Part shown: one piece after another, positions 15,212-21,053 of the stretch
Numbering within the stretch: the first letter of the stretch is position 1
How the letters are laid out: each line of letters starts with the position of its first letter
IMG/VR virus record: IMGVR_UViG_3300009027_000025
Span: 1-27,247 of that record
Length of the DNA: 27,247 nt
Source: a virus
Reading direction: 5' to 3' (one strand)
Position numbers and translations under genes: made by a program
Notes under the pieces: model-generated
The model's database searches: none
Told to the model about the DNA's origin: nothing
What the model saw: the letters and a program-made list of their open reading frames with translations, nothing else

Positions 15212-15418
15212 TTACTCCGTAACAATGGTTGCAGTAAAGTCATTCGATAGCCAACGTATATCACCAGTCTCAAGAGACTGCAAGCGGAATGTACCAGTAG
15301 GCCATTCGGGTATACGCTTGGGTAGGTCAAGCACCTGCCAAAACTCGCCGTGTTCATTCACACGGTTTTTGCCATGACGGGTCTTGCCTTGTAGTTTAAC
15401 AATCTTTCCGGTTTGCAT
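15212..15418 (-). CDS. Small beta-rich hypothetical protein (68 aa)
   Basis: Start MQTGKIVKLQGKTRHGKNRV at the third of three consecutive ATGs; GCGGAG lies 7 nt upstream. The rest (GEFWQVLDLPKRIPEW, TGTFRLQSLETGDIRWLS) looks like a small beta barrel of SH3 or KOW type. It overlaps the 54-aa gene by 23 nt and ends 4 nt before the Gp88-like gene. No family recognised. Confidence 0.6.
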   Translation of the reverse strand: MQTGKIVKLQGKTRHGKNRVNEHGEFWQVLDLPKRIPEWPTGTFRLQSLETGDIRWLSNDFTATIVTE

Positions 15419-15560
15419 CATCATTCTCCGCTTGGCTAATGTCTGTAATAACAGCATTGCCATCATCATCCGTGTCCATAAGATACAAGCCACCGTCAAA
15501 CCTGAAAGGTAGACCAGTGATGGCATAGTATTTATCACAAAATTTATCCAATTTTGACAT
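15396..15560 (-). CDS. Small acidic hypothetical protein (54 aa)
   Basis: Reads MSKLDKFCDKYYAITGLPFR and ends DISQAENDDANRKDC. The DTDDDGNAV segment is Asp-rich and could be a loop or a Ca-binding turn. It starts on the preceding stop (TAATG) and overlaps the next gene by 23 nt. No family recognised. It fills an otherwise unexplained gap between two longer genes. Confidence 0.55.
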   Translation of the reverse strand: MSKLDKFCDKYYAITGLPFRFDGGLYLMDTDDDGNAVITDISQAENDDANRKDC

Positions 15561-15832
15561 TACACCCACTCCATATCATAGGCATCCTCAAGCCAACGCA
15601 TAGCCGTAGCTATGTCACTGGCACCACAGTCCATGCAAGCATTGATTGCACGGTCTTCCTGCTCACGTTCCCAGCGCAAGTCATCCTCAAGCTGACGCTG
15701 TAGCATAGCTACTTCCCACTCAAGGTCAGTCACTGACCAACGGTCATAGTCTATGCCACGAGGACGTACACCGTGTACATCCTTGAACAAATCCCACAAT
15801 GTTTGTATCAATTCATCTTTACGATTTTGCAT
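15560..15832 (-). CDS. Hypothetical protein (90 aa)
   Basis: Begins MQNRKDELIQTLWDLFKDVH and has a helical middle (LEWEVAMLQRQLEDDLRWER), probably a coiled coil, then a CMDC pair near residue 67 and an acidic end. The DVHGVRPRG motif followed by a W-S-V-x-x-L-E segment recurs in small phage proteins I have seen, without known function. CGGAG precedes the ATG and a 16-bp dyad sits 19 nt upstream, so it heads a transcript unit. Confidence 0.65.
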   Translation of the reverse strand: MQNRKDELIQTLWDLFKDVHGVRPRGIDYDRWSVTDLEWEVAMLQRQLEDDLRWEREQEDRAINACMDCGASDIATAMRWLEDAYDMEWV

Positions 15833-15851
15833 ATCAAACTCCGTTTGGTTA

Positions 15852-15867
15852 AGTCCGACATCGGACT
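15852..15867. repeat. 16-bp perfect dyad, copy c
   Basis: Exact copy of AGTCCGACATCGGACT, 19 nt upstream of the 90-aa gene start and directly before its ribosome-binding site. A 12-bp inverted repeat lies just beyond it. Confidence 0.9.
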
Positions 15868-15886
15868 AAGTTAGTAGTGTATATAA

Positions 15887-15922
15887 GTAAATACACTTTC
15901 ACTATGTTTCAAGTGTATTTAC
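15887..15922. repeat. 12-bp perfect inverted repeat with 12-nt loop
   Basis: GTAAATACACTT and AAGTGTATTTAC are perfect inverted arms around a 12-nt loop. A third partial arm, AGTGTAT at 15876-15882, can pair with ATACACT of the left arm instead, so two mutually exclusive stems exist. It lies in the gap after the 80-aa gene stop. The arms share the ACACTT/AAGTGT motif with the array at 17.8-17.9 kb. No T-run follows on the minus strand, so an operator or attenuator is more likely than a simple terminator. Confidence 0.7.
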
Positions 15923-15932
15923 GTTATTCACA

Positions 15933-16175
15933 CTAAAGCAAATTTTTGTCAAGCATCCTTTGCTTCAAGTCAAGCAAGGCTTGCATTTGTGCCTCACGCT
16001 TCAGCTTCGCTTCATACTCAGCTTGCATAGCTTCAGCTTGACCAGTCACAAAGCACCGAAACTCAGGCCGTGTCTCAGGCTCATATGACCGGCTGAAAGC
16101 CTGTGTATCCATAGCCGCCCAGCTTGAACGAACAGGCTTGTGGCGACCCATTGGGGTGATGAATTTACGAGCCAT
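15933..16175 (-). CDS. Hypothetical protein with C-terminal coiled coil (80 aa)
   Basis: Starts MARKFITPMGRHKPVRSSWA at ATG 16175, which overlaps the preceding stop (TAATG) and has ACGGAG upstream. The second half is a long charged helix (AEAMQAEYEAKLKREAQMQA) likely to form a coiled coil. The longer frame to 16244 runs into the membrane-protein gene and is not used. No family recognised. Confidence 0.6.
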   Translation of the reverse strand: MARKFITPMGRHKPVRSSWAAMDTQAFSRSYEPETRPEFRCFVTGQAEAMQAEYEAKLKREAQMQALLDLKQRMLDKNLL

Positions 16176-16342
16176 TATGACAACTCCGTTGCAATGATTA
16201 CCCAGCCACCGACAAAGCAAGCCACACAGCCAAGTGCAACCCAACCCATACCCGGCACACCAGCCGCTAGTGACATGACAGACAGCAGTCCAATGACTGC
16301 ACTGGTGACGATTAGAAACAAGGCGATGATAAAATCAATCAT
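16175..16342 (-). CDS. Two-span small membrane protein (55 aa)
   Basis: Begins MIDFIIALFLIVTSAVIGLL; the first hydrophobic helix spans about 3-26 and the second (WVALGCVACFVGGWVIIAT) about 34-52, joined by a short GVPGMG turn. Almost the whole protein is membrane-embedded. It could be holin-like or an envelope-modifying early protein; the lysozyme lies in the other arm, so lysis is less likely. CGGAG is upstream of the ATG and a 16-bp dyad sits 21 nt before it. Confidence 0.65.
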   Translation of the reverse strand: MIDFIIALFLIVTSAVIGLLSVMSLAAGVPGMGWVALGCVACFVGGWVIIATELS

Positions 16343-16363
16343 ATTCAATACTCCGTATTGTTA

Positions 16364-16379
16364 AGTCCGACATCGGACT
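16364..16379. repeat. 16-bp perfect dyad, copy b
   Basis: Exact copy of AGTCCGACATCGGACT, 21 nt upstream of the two-span membrane protein start. It lies between that start and the terminator-like hairpin at 16394-16414. Confidence 0.9.
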
Positions 16380-16393
16380 AGTGAAAAGGTAGA

Positions 16394-16414
16394 CTGTAGG
16401 GGATTACCCTACAG
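16394..16414 (-). terminator. Hairpin over the stop of the 212-aa gene, terminator-like
   Basis: CTGTAGGG and CCCTACAG form an 8-bp perfect stem with a 5-nt loop. The stem includes the stop codon of the 212-aa gene (stop at 16404-16406). On the minus strand TCTACCTTTT follows, only a weak T-run, so it may terminate or attenuate transcription rather than end it fully. It is also the leftmost member of the hairpin-dense tract. Confidence 0.45.
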
Positions 16415-17042
16415 CCTCAAATGGGACAACTTCGTTGTTCTGCTCAATCATGCCAATGGCATTTGCCATGGCAATCTTGAAGTCAGCAAGGCTGACCTCA
16501 TTAAGTTCTACTTGCAGTAGAACCTCAAGAGCCAAATCTTCAGCAGTCTTTTTAGACTGTGGTACAGCTTCGCTGGACTTATCTTCGATAGCCAGAACCT
16601 CTGGCTCATCAGCTACGATAGTAGCTTCAAGGACTGGCTCATCTTCAACCTTTGGGTTGACGATTTTGTCCACTGCTTTCAGCAGATCCTTCATGTGGCA
16701 AATCGTAGATTTCTTGCCGAGCAAATCGTTTTCAACGATTACATGGAAGTTCTCAAAGAACTTCATGGCTTCACTACGGCGTTGCTTTGCAACGGTATGA
16801 AGGTTGGCATTCTTCAGCAAAGCTGAATCAGTCCGGCTACCGCCGGATTCAGTCCGAAGCCGGACAAGGATTTCACCAAGGGTGAACCAGAAACCAGCAA
16901 ACTCACAGAGTTTCTTGAAGCGATTGACATCACCTTTGGTGATTGACTTGTCCCAACGGGACAATACCAAGCCTTTGGCTTCATTTGTGTTTGGTGCTTC
17001 AGCAAGCTGAATGGCGAAAGATTTTTTGATTGAGTTTTGCAT
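16404..17042 (-). CDS. Hypothetical protein encoded by hairpin-dense DNA (212 aa)
   Basis: The first gene of the leftward arm. It begins MQNSIKKSFAIQLAEAPNTN; residues 1-110 are basic and helical (NRFKKLCEFAGFWFTLGEIL), 120-165 are acidic and Pro/Val-rich (KVEDEPVLEATIVADEPEVL), and the end is helical. No known domain. AGAGG lies upstream of the ATG. Its coding DNA is a near-continuous series of perfect short inverted repeats, one about every 30-40 nt, which must constrain its codons heavily. An early phage regulator or host-takeover protein would fit the position (inference). Confidence 0.7.
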   Translation of the reverse strand: MQNSIKKSFAIQLAEAPNTNEAKGLVLSRWDKSITKGDVNRFKKLCEFAGFWFTLGEILVRLRTESGGSRTDSALLKNANLHTVAKQRRSEAMKFFENFHVIVENDLLGKKSTICHMKDLLKAVDKIVNPKVEDEPVLEATIVADEPEVLAIEDKSSEAVPQSKKTAEDLALEVLLQVELNEVSLADFKIAMANAIGMIEQNNEVVPFEAVG

Positions 17043-17303
17043 TTCGGTTCCTCTTATCTATCTTTAGGTTTTATAGGGATATAACCCTTTCACTACGTTC
17101 AAGGGGCTATATACCTTAAAACCGTAAGAAGATAGTTAAGGTTTGGGGTTGAAGCCTTGTGTGTGATCCTCTGCCCAAGCCGTTTCGCCTACGGTTGCAG
17201 CTATCTTCGATAGCGAAACTCGTGCGCTAAACTCGTGACACATAGCGAGGCTTGGCAGATTGTGGTAGCTGGTATGACTATCACCTTCAGTGATAGGGGG
17301 TGT

Positions 17304-17319
17304 AGTCCGACATCGGACT
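17304..17319. repeat. 16-bp perfect dyad, copy a
   Basis: Exact copy of AGTCCGACATCGGACT, the only copy not next to a supported start codon. It lies about 260 nt upstream of the 212-aa gene start and among the mini-hairpins. Confidence 0.9.
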
Positions 17320-17747
17320 TGTGGTTCACCTTTGGTGAAAAGATTAGATGCATCAACCTTGTAACTTCGTTACAAATCTGTATTGTTGGACTTTTACAGT
17401 CATACTTCGTATGGCAACTGATACTATAACAGTTGTTTACAACTGAATTGCCGGATTACTTACTGCATATTCTATGCAATATCAAGGGCTTACTCAGATG
17501 GCTCCCTAATGAGGCGGCTGGTTGCGCATAATGCAGAGGCATACACGCCTTAGATGAGGGGGCAGGCAGGAGCCACCGGGGGGTAGCGTAGATATGTATA
17601 CACAGAAATACACAGATCAGGTAAATTGATTGTTAACCACAAGAGCAACTGTCACTACCTATATGCACAAGCATTGTGCAACTGCCTAAATAATAGGCAA
17701 CTGTAAGGGGGTGTATGGACCATTTGAACTATTTTGCAAAAGGGGGG

Positions 17748-17776
17748 TTGACAGCCTATAAAAAATCTGATATAAT
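17748..17776 (+). promoter_or_regulatory. Consensus sigma-70 promoter, rightward
   Basis: TTGACA (17748-17753), a 17-nt spacer and TATAAT (17771-17776): a perfect match to the bacterial housekeeping promoter in both boxes and spacing. The start of transcription would be about 17783, roughly 195 nt before the first right-arm gene. It is the strongest promoter I can see in the window and would be read by host RNA polymerase. I see no phage RNA polymerase gene here. Confidence 0.85.
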
Positions 17777-17791
17777 TATGTATAACTAAAC

Positions 17792-17928
17792 TCACTTAAA
17801 GTGATACACTTAAATGTTTATATAATAATTCTTAAAAAACTTATTAACTATATCACTTAAATGTACATAAGTTAGTCCTTACTAAATTTTCTTTGTTAAT
17901 GCACTCTAAGTGATAACACTTATAGTGT
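17792..17928. promoter_or_regulatory. Operator-like array of ACACTT/AAGTGT dyads
   Basis: Downstream of the promoter are TCACTTAAAGTGA (17792-17804, a 13-bp dyad), ACACTTAAATGT (17806-17817), CACTTAAATGT (17854-17864), AAGTGATAACACTT (17908-17921) and the nested ACACTTATAGTGT (17916-17928). Together these give four or five related sites in about 135 nt. Their position just after the transcript start suggests repressor or activator binding, or an RNA leader structure. No regulator gene is identified in this window. Confidence 0.6.
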
Positions 17929-17977
17929 ATCCCTACGTGCAAAGATTATTCGTGCTATACAAAGAAAGTTCTTGACA

Positions 17978-18190
17978 ATGGCAAAGAAATCTGTAAAACT
18001 ATACACAGATAATGTTCTTGAAGCATTCTACGATGCTATTCGTAACAATTCATTAGACCGACTGCATATACCTCATAGTGATGTATTCTATGTGCGTAGT
18101 GCAGTCGAAGCCCATTACGGGCGTTCATTTACTTTGAAGCACGTAGAAGATGCTATGCGAGCAGAGGGGTGGACAGAGAAAGATGAATAA
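17978..18190 (+). CDS. First right-arm gene, hypothetical (70 aa)
   Basis: Starts MAKKSVKLYTDNVLEAFYDA. ATG 17978 is used, since the earlier in-frame TTG has no better ribosome-binding site. It reads as mostly helical with HSDVFYVRSAVEAHYGRSFT and HVEDAMRAEGW, a pattern that could be a small winged or helix-turn-helix DNA-binding domain, but I do not recognise a family. It is the first gene after the consensus promoter. Its stop overlaps the next start (TAATG). Confidence 0.65.
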   Translation: MAKKSVKLYTDNVLEAFYDAIRNNSLDRLHIPHSDVFYVRSAVEAHYGRSFTLKHVEDAMRAEGWTEKDE

Positions 18191-18402
18191 TGGTTTCACT
18201 CTTCCTATACCTATCCGTAATCATAACTCCTGCTGGTGAAGTAAAAGCCTACAGCGATGTTGTACAGGAATGCCCTAGCACAGAGTATGTGATGCAGTAT
18301 CATCAGTCAATGGTAGATGCTGGCGAAATAGTTGATTGGCGAGCAAGGTGTACTAAGGTTGACTTAGATATGGCTATGCCACAAAAAGGATTAAGTACGT
18401 AA
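18190..18402 (+). CDS. Small secreted or membrane-anchored protein (70 aa)
   Basis: The N-terminus MVSLFLYLSVIITPAGEVKA looks like a signal peptide or membrane anchor. The rest is polar with two cysteines (QECPSTEYV, WRARCTKVD) that could form a disulfide in the periplasm. It overlaps both neighbours by 1 nt (TAATG). It is similar in size and layout to the 64-aa protein in the lysis cassette. Function unknown. Confidence 0.6.
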   Translation: MVSLFLYLSVIITPAGEVKAYSDVVQECPSTEYVMQYHQSMVDAGEIVDWRARCTKVDLDMAMPQKGLST

Positions 18403-18695
18403 TGGCAATACCTGAACGTGTCAAAAACAAAATGAAAGAGGAAGGTCTGACTGGCGTTAACAAACCCAAGCGGACACCCAAGCACCCAACTAAGTCACAT
18501 TGCGTGATGGCATCCGAGGGTGGCAAGTATAAATTTATTCGCTTCGGTCAGCAGGGCGTAAAAGGTGCTGGCAAGAATCCTACAAGTGCTAAAGACAAAG
18601 CACGTAAGAAGTCGTACTACGCAAGACACGATGCGCAGGGTAAGCCTACCACTAAGCTGTCTGCGAAATATTGGTCACACAAAGTTAAGTGGTAA
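18402..18695 (+). CDS. Conserved small basic marine-phage protein (97 aa)
   Basis: Begins MAIPERVKNKMKEEGLTGVN. The core SHCVMASEGGKYKFIRFGQQ, then GVKGAGKN, AKDKARKKSYYARHDAQGK and KLSAKYWSHKVKW, is a pattern I recognise from many marine phage genomes near structural genes. The activity is unknown. The protein is strongly basic and may bind DNA or sit inside the virion (inference). The start overlaps the previous stop. Confidence 0.75.
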   Translation: MAIPERVKNKMKEEGLTGVNKPKRTPKHPTKSHCVMASEGGKYKFIRFGQQGVKGAGKNPTSAKDKARKKSYYARHDAQGKPTTKLSAKYWSHKVKW

Positions 18696-18707
18696 GGAGA
18701 ATACACT

Positions 18708-20000
18708 ATGGCTGGCGCAACTAGCATAATAAAATATATTTCTAGATTTGGAGTTACTGCTGCCAAAAACAAATTTGGTACAAGTAAAAAAAGTGGGGTT
18801 GGTCAATTAACAGACGAACAACTAGGCCAAGGTCTAAATAAATTTGAAGCTAAAAAAGCTGAAGAGAAAAGTGTAAAGGCTCCAAAAGATAAGCCAAAAC
18901 CAAAACCAAAGTCGCCGCCACGTAATGTAGAAGCCGCAGCAACGCAACGTGGACTGAGGTTTAGAGATAAGCCAGAGGTTGATATTGAAGTAGAAAGTGA
19001 TGCCTCACGGTCTGTGTCTGAAACTAATCAGGCACGTGGTGCGGCTAGTGCGGGTCGCAGTACTAATGCTCCCGGTAAAACTAATATAGGCTCTAGGTCT
19101 ATTGCTAACTTTATTAAAGACCAGAAAAATGCATCACCCGGAATGGCTGCACGTGATGTAGAAAATAAAGCCTATGCTGCTTACATTAAAGCTGCACCCA
19201 CTAAAGCCGAAAAAGCAAAACGTCAAGCAGAGTTTGACGAGATTAGAAAGAAACGTAAAGAGGCGGATGTACGAGCAGAAAAAAATAGACGTACTAATAT
19301 TTCCAGAGGAAGCAGAGGCAAACCTAGAGGAACACCTAAAACAGATAAAGATATTGCATTAGCTGCAATTATGCCAGACCCTAAAACGGGTAAAGGTGGA
19401 GGTGAGTTAGTTCCTGAGTTTTTTAAATTAAATAAAAATCTTCAAGAGCAACTTATTCGCAGTGCAAAAGCATCACTAGATGCTCCGGGTAAACGGCGAT
19501 TAGACGCTATCTTGGAAAAGGAAAGTTTAAAGCAAGGCAAAACTCCTCAGTTAGAATCTGCTGGTACACGTACAATTGACACTAGTGACAGAATGGTTCA
19601 GGATGCTAAGAAGTCTTTAATAGCTGTCTTTGGTCAAAGAAAAGGCACACAGCTATTCAACAAGATACTGGACGGCAGTAAAACTAAAAAAGAGTTTCTT
19701 GTAGAAATACGTTCTATGGTAAGTGGTAATTCTCAAGGACAAAAGGGTACACGTCCAAGTGAGACTGGCGCAATTGTAGGTGATAGAAAATATAATCTAC
19801 GGCCTGTGGACAGAAGTAATACACGACAACCCGGACGTAGAGAAGTTACATCACGCAGAGGTAAACCCGGAAATACTGAACTTGATTCACCCATGAACCG
19901 TGGCGGCAAAGTCACCAAACGTGCAACAGGCGCACATGACTTCCGTATGAACAAAGGCGGCTTGCTGCTGTCATCCGTAGACAATAGAAAGAAAAAATAA
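18708..20000 (+). CDS. Large basic low-complexity protein, possible internal virion protein (430 aa)
   Basis: Starts MAGATSIIKYISRFGVTAAK with a strong AAGGAG site. Lys/Pro-rich and disordered to about residue 150 (KAPKDKPKPKPKSPPRNVEA), then charged helices (AEKAKRQAEFDEIRKKRKEA), a short folded-looking part near 215-350, and a tail with two Gly-Gly motifs (MNRGGKVTKRATG and DFRMNKGGLLLSS). It resembles basic proteins packed with DNA in phage heads, but no homologue is recognised. Its base composition is more A-rich than the left arm. Function inferred only from composition and position. Confidence 0.65.
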   Translation: MAGATSIIKYISRFGVTAAKNKFGTSKKSGVGQLTDEQLGQGLNKFEAKKAEEKSVKAPKDKPKPKPKSPPRNVEAAATQRGLRFRDKPEVDIEVESDASRSVSETNQARGAASAGRSTNAPGKTNIGSRSIANFIKDQKNASPGMAARDVENKAYAAYIKAAPTKAEKAKRQAEFDEIRKKRKEADVRAEKNRRTNISRGSRGKPRGTPKTDKDIALAAIMPDPKTGKGGGELVPEFFKLNKNLQEQLIRSAKASLDAPGKRRLDAILEKESLKQGKTPQLESAGTRTIDTSDRMVQDAKKSLIAVFGQRKGTQLFNKILDGSKTKKEFLVEIRSMVSGNSQGQKGTRPSETGAIVGDRKYNLRPVDRSNTRQPGRREVTSRRGKPGNTELDSPMNRGGKVTKRATGAHDFRMNKGGLLLSSVDNRKKK

Positions 20001-20377
20001 TGTTTGAATCTAAGCTAGACAAAATGTCTTCATCAGAACTGCAAGCCTATGCGATGAAGTACGGCAAAGAAAACAATATGAGCGATGCAGCCGTACAGAA
20101 AATGTTTGGCTCTAAGATTAGACAAAAACAAAATGAAGAAAATCAGGGCAAAAAGAAAATGTCTAAAGGCGGTAAAGCCACAAAGAAAGTACCTGTTATC
20201 TCTATCGGTGTAGGCATGGCTGAATTACCTAAAGGCAAAGCTAAGATGATGCGTGGCGGTATGTCAGGCGGTAAGCAACATATGTATGCAGCAGGTGGTA
20301 TGGTTAAAGATAACCCCGGCCTGAAGGCACTCAAAGCTGCCAGCCCAGAGGCGTATAACAAAATTACTGGCAAGTAA
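20000..20377 (+). CDS. Basic protein with Gly-Gly motifs (125 aa)
   Basis: Begins MFESKLDKMSSSELQAYAMK. The first 50 residues look like a small helical domain (QAYAMKYGKENNMSDAAVQK). The rest is basic with repeated GG motifs (MSKGGKATKK, MRGGMSGGKQ, MYAAGGMVKDNPGLKALK). The C-terminus, SPEAYNKITGK, looks structured. The start overlaps the previous stop (TAATG). It shares the GG motif with three other right-arm proteins; function unknown, a virion role is likely. Confidence 0.65.
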   Translation: MFESKLDKMSSSELQAYAMKYGKENNMSDAAVQKMFGSKIRQKQNEENQGKKKMSKGGKATKKVPVISIGVGMAELPKGKAKMMRGGMSGGKQHMYAAGGMVKDNPGLKALKAASPEAYNKITGK

Positions 20378-20905
20378 ATGCATCCAGTAGAAGCTGACAT
20401 ACGTAAGTGGTCGCACGACTTCCTAGAAGTATCCAACAAAAAACTTAACGGCCTACCACCCTGCCCCTATGCAAAACAAGCGTGGTTAGATGATAAGGTA
20501 TCCTTCAGTATCAATACAGGACTAGAGGGACTGGTATCTGAAGTCAAACAGTTTGAGCAGCACGACTATGACATAGTAGTGTGGGCAAATCAATACTTAC
20601 CTGACATGGAATACCTAGATGGATATTGTGATGGCATAAACGAAGCCATGTCCATAGCAGGTAAAGATATGCACCTCATGGTGTTTCATCCAGACTATGA
20701 CGCTGAAGAGGCGGGTCTGGATTTCCTTGTTGATGAGGATGCAACAGATGAAGGTCTTGTGTACTGCATGGTGTTTGTACAAAGACTGTCTACACTAGAC
20801 GATGCAGCATTAAGTCTGGAGAAGTCTGGGTATTATGAACACTTTCCAGAGGAAGTGTATAAGAGTCTAGTATTAGATAGAAGGGAACTTAGAAATGGTA
20901 GCTAA
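20378..20905 (+). CDS. Conserved marine-phage protein with LPPCPYAK motif (175 aa)
   Basis: Start MHPVEADIRKWSHDFLEVSN, immediately after the previous stop. The segment LNGLPPCPYAKQAWLDDKVS (about 23-42) matches a motif seen in hypothetical proteins of marine phages including cyanophages. The remainder is acidic alpha/beta sequence ending with a helix (PEEVYKSLVLDRRELRNGS). The single Cys in PCPYAK could be functional. No activity is known to me. The acidic charge contrasts with its basic neighbours. Confidence 0.65.
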   Translation: MHPVEADIRKWSHDFLEVSNKKLNGLPPCPYAKQAWLDDKVSFSINTGLEGLVSEVKQFEQHDYDIVVWANQYLPDMEYLDGYCDGINEAMSIAGKDMHLMVFHPDYDAEEAGLDFLVDEDATDEGLVYCMVFVQRLSTLDDAALSLEKSGYYEHFPEEVYKSLVLDRRELRNGS

Positions 20906-21053
20906 GAAAAAAATGCGTGGCGGCGGTATGGCTAAGATGGCATCTAAAAAGATGCGTGGTGGCGGTGTAGCAGCCAAAAAGATGCGTGGCGGTGGAATGG
21001 CTAAAATGGCTAAAAAGAAAATGATGCGTGGCGGAATGGCGAAAAAGAAATGA
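20895..21053 (+). CDS. Repetitive Lys/Met/Gly peptide with RGG repeats (52 aa)
   Basis: Composed almost wholly of the unit (K)KMRGGG(M/V)AKM: it starts MVAKKKMRGGGMAKMASKKM and has four R-G-G blocks. The matching DNA repeat is AAGATGCGTGGCGGC-like, repeated four times in 160 nt, so it probably grew by internal duplication. AAGGGA is 9 nt before the ATG, and it overlaps its neighbours by 11 and 4 nt. It is highly basic, and RGG-type repeats bind nucleic acids. It may condense DNA in the capsid (inference). Confidence 0.7.
   Translation: MVAKKKMRGGGMAKMASKKMRGGGVAAKKMRGGGMAKMAKKKMMRGGMAKKK

Larger units (their letters stand above)
16394..17699. repeat. Tract of tightly spaced perfect mini-hairpins
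   Basis: By eye I count 23 perfect inverted repeats with stems of 6-8 bp and loops of 3-5 nt, 14 of them with exactly 3 nt in the loop, plus several 4-5 bp ones. Examples: GAAGTTCT-CAA-AGAACTTC (16746-16764), AATCGTT-TTC-AACGATT (16724-16740), TTGTCCC-AAC-GGGACAA (16948-16964), TTGTAAC-TTC-GTTACAA (17359-17375), TGCACAA-GCA-TTGTGCA (17664-17680). The tract crosses from coding into non-coding DNA without change. The stems differ from one another, so this is not a sequence repeat family. Confidence 0.85.
17043..17977. other. Divergent non-coding control region between the two arms
   Basis: 935 nt without a supported gene, separating leftward and rightward transcription. From left to right: an imperfect inverted repeat around 17066-17122 enclosing CCCTT...AAGGGG; hairpins continuing the mini-hairpin tract to 17699; dyad copy a at 17304; GCAACTG three times (about 17645, 17678, 17697); two tandem copies of ATACACAGA near 17599-17616; two G6 runs; then the consensus promoter and the ACACTT/AAGTGT array. 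A replication origin could lie here, but no DnaA box is clear. Confidence 0.6.

Noticed and set aside
13000-16342. Two left-arm membrane peptides as the holin
   Set aside because: They lie in the early replication arm, far from the lysozyme. A clear 3TM holin sits with the lysozyme in the right arm.
13744-17319. Five identical short repeats considered as a CRISPR array
   Set aside because: The copies are hundreds of bases apart with genes between them, and spacing is irregular. They are dispersed dyads, not an array. The Cas4-like nuclease is an ordinary phage replication gene.
17209-17361. 50-aa minus-strand frame beginning MHLIFSPKVNHKSDVGLHPL
   Set aside because: It passes through dyad copy a (reading KSDVGL), but AAGG is too close to the ATG and the composition is not protein-like. 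Kept as a remote possibility only.
17235-17429. 64-aa plus-strand reading frame in the control region
   Set aside because: It starts with GTG without a ribosome-binding site, runs through several hairpins, opposes the local leftward gene and resembles no known protein.
17043-17560. tRNA or other structured RNA gene in the non-coding region
   Set aside because: Several stems occur, but I found no cloverleaf with a T-arm consensus and CCA-proximal acceptor. The stems belong to the general mini-hairpin tract.
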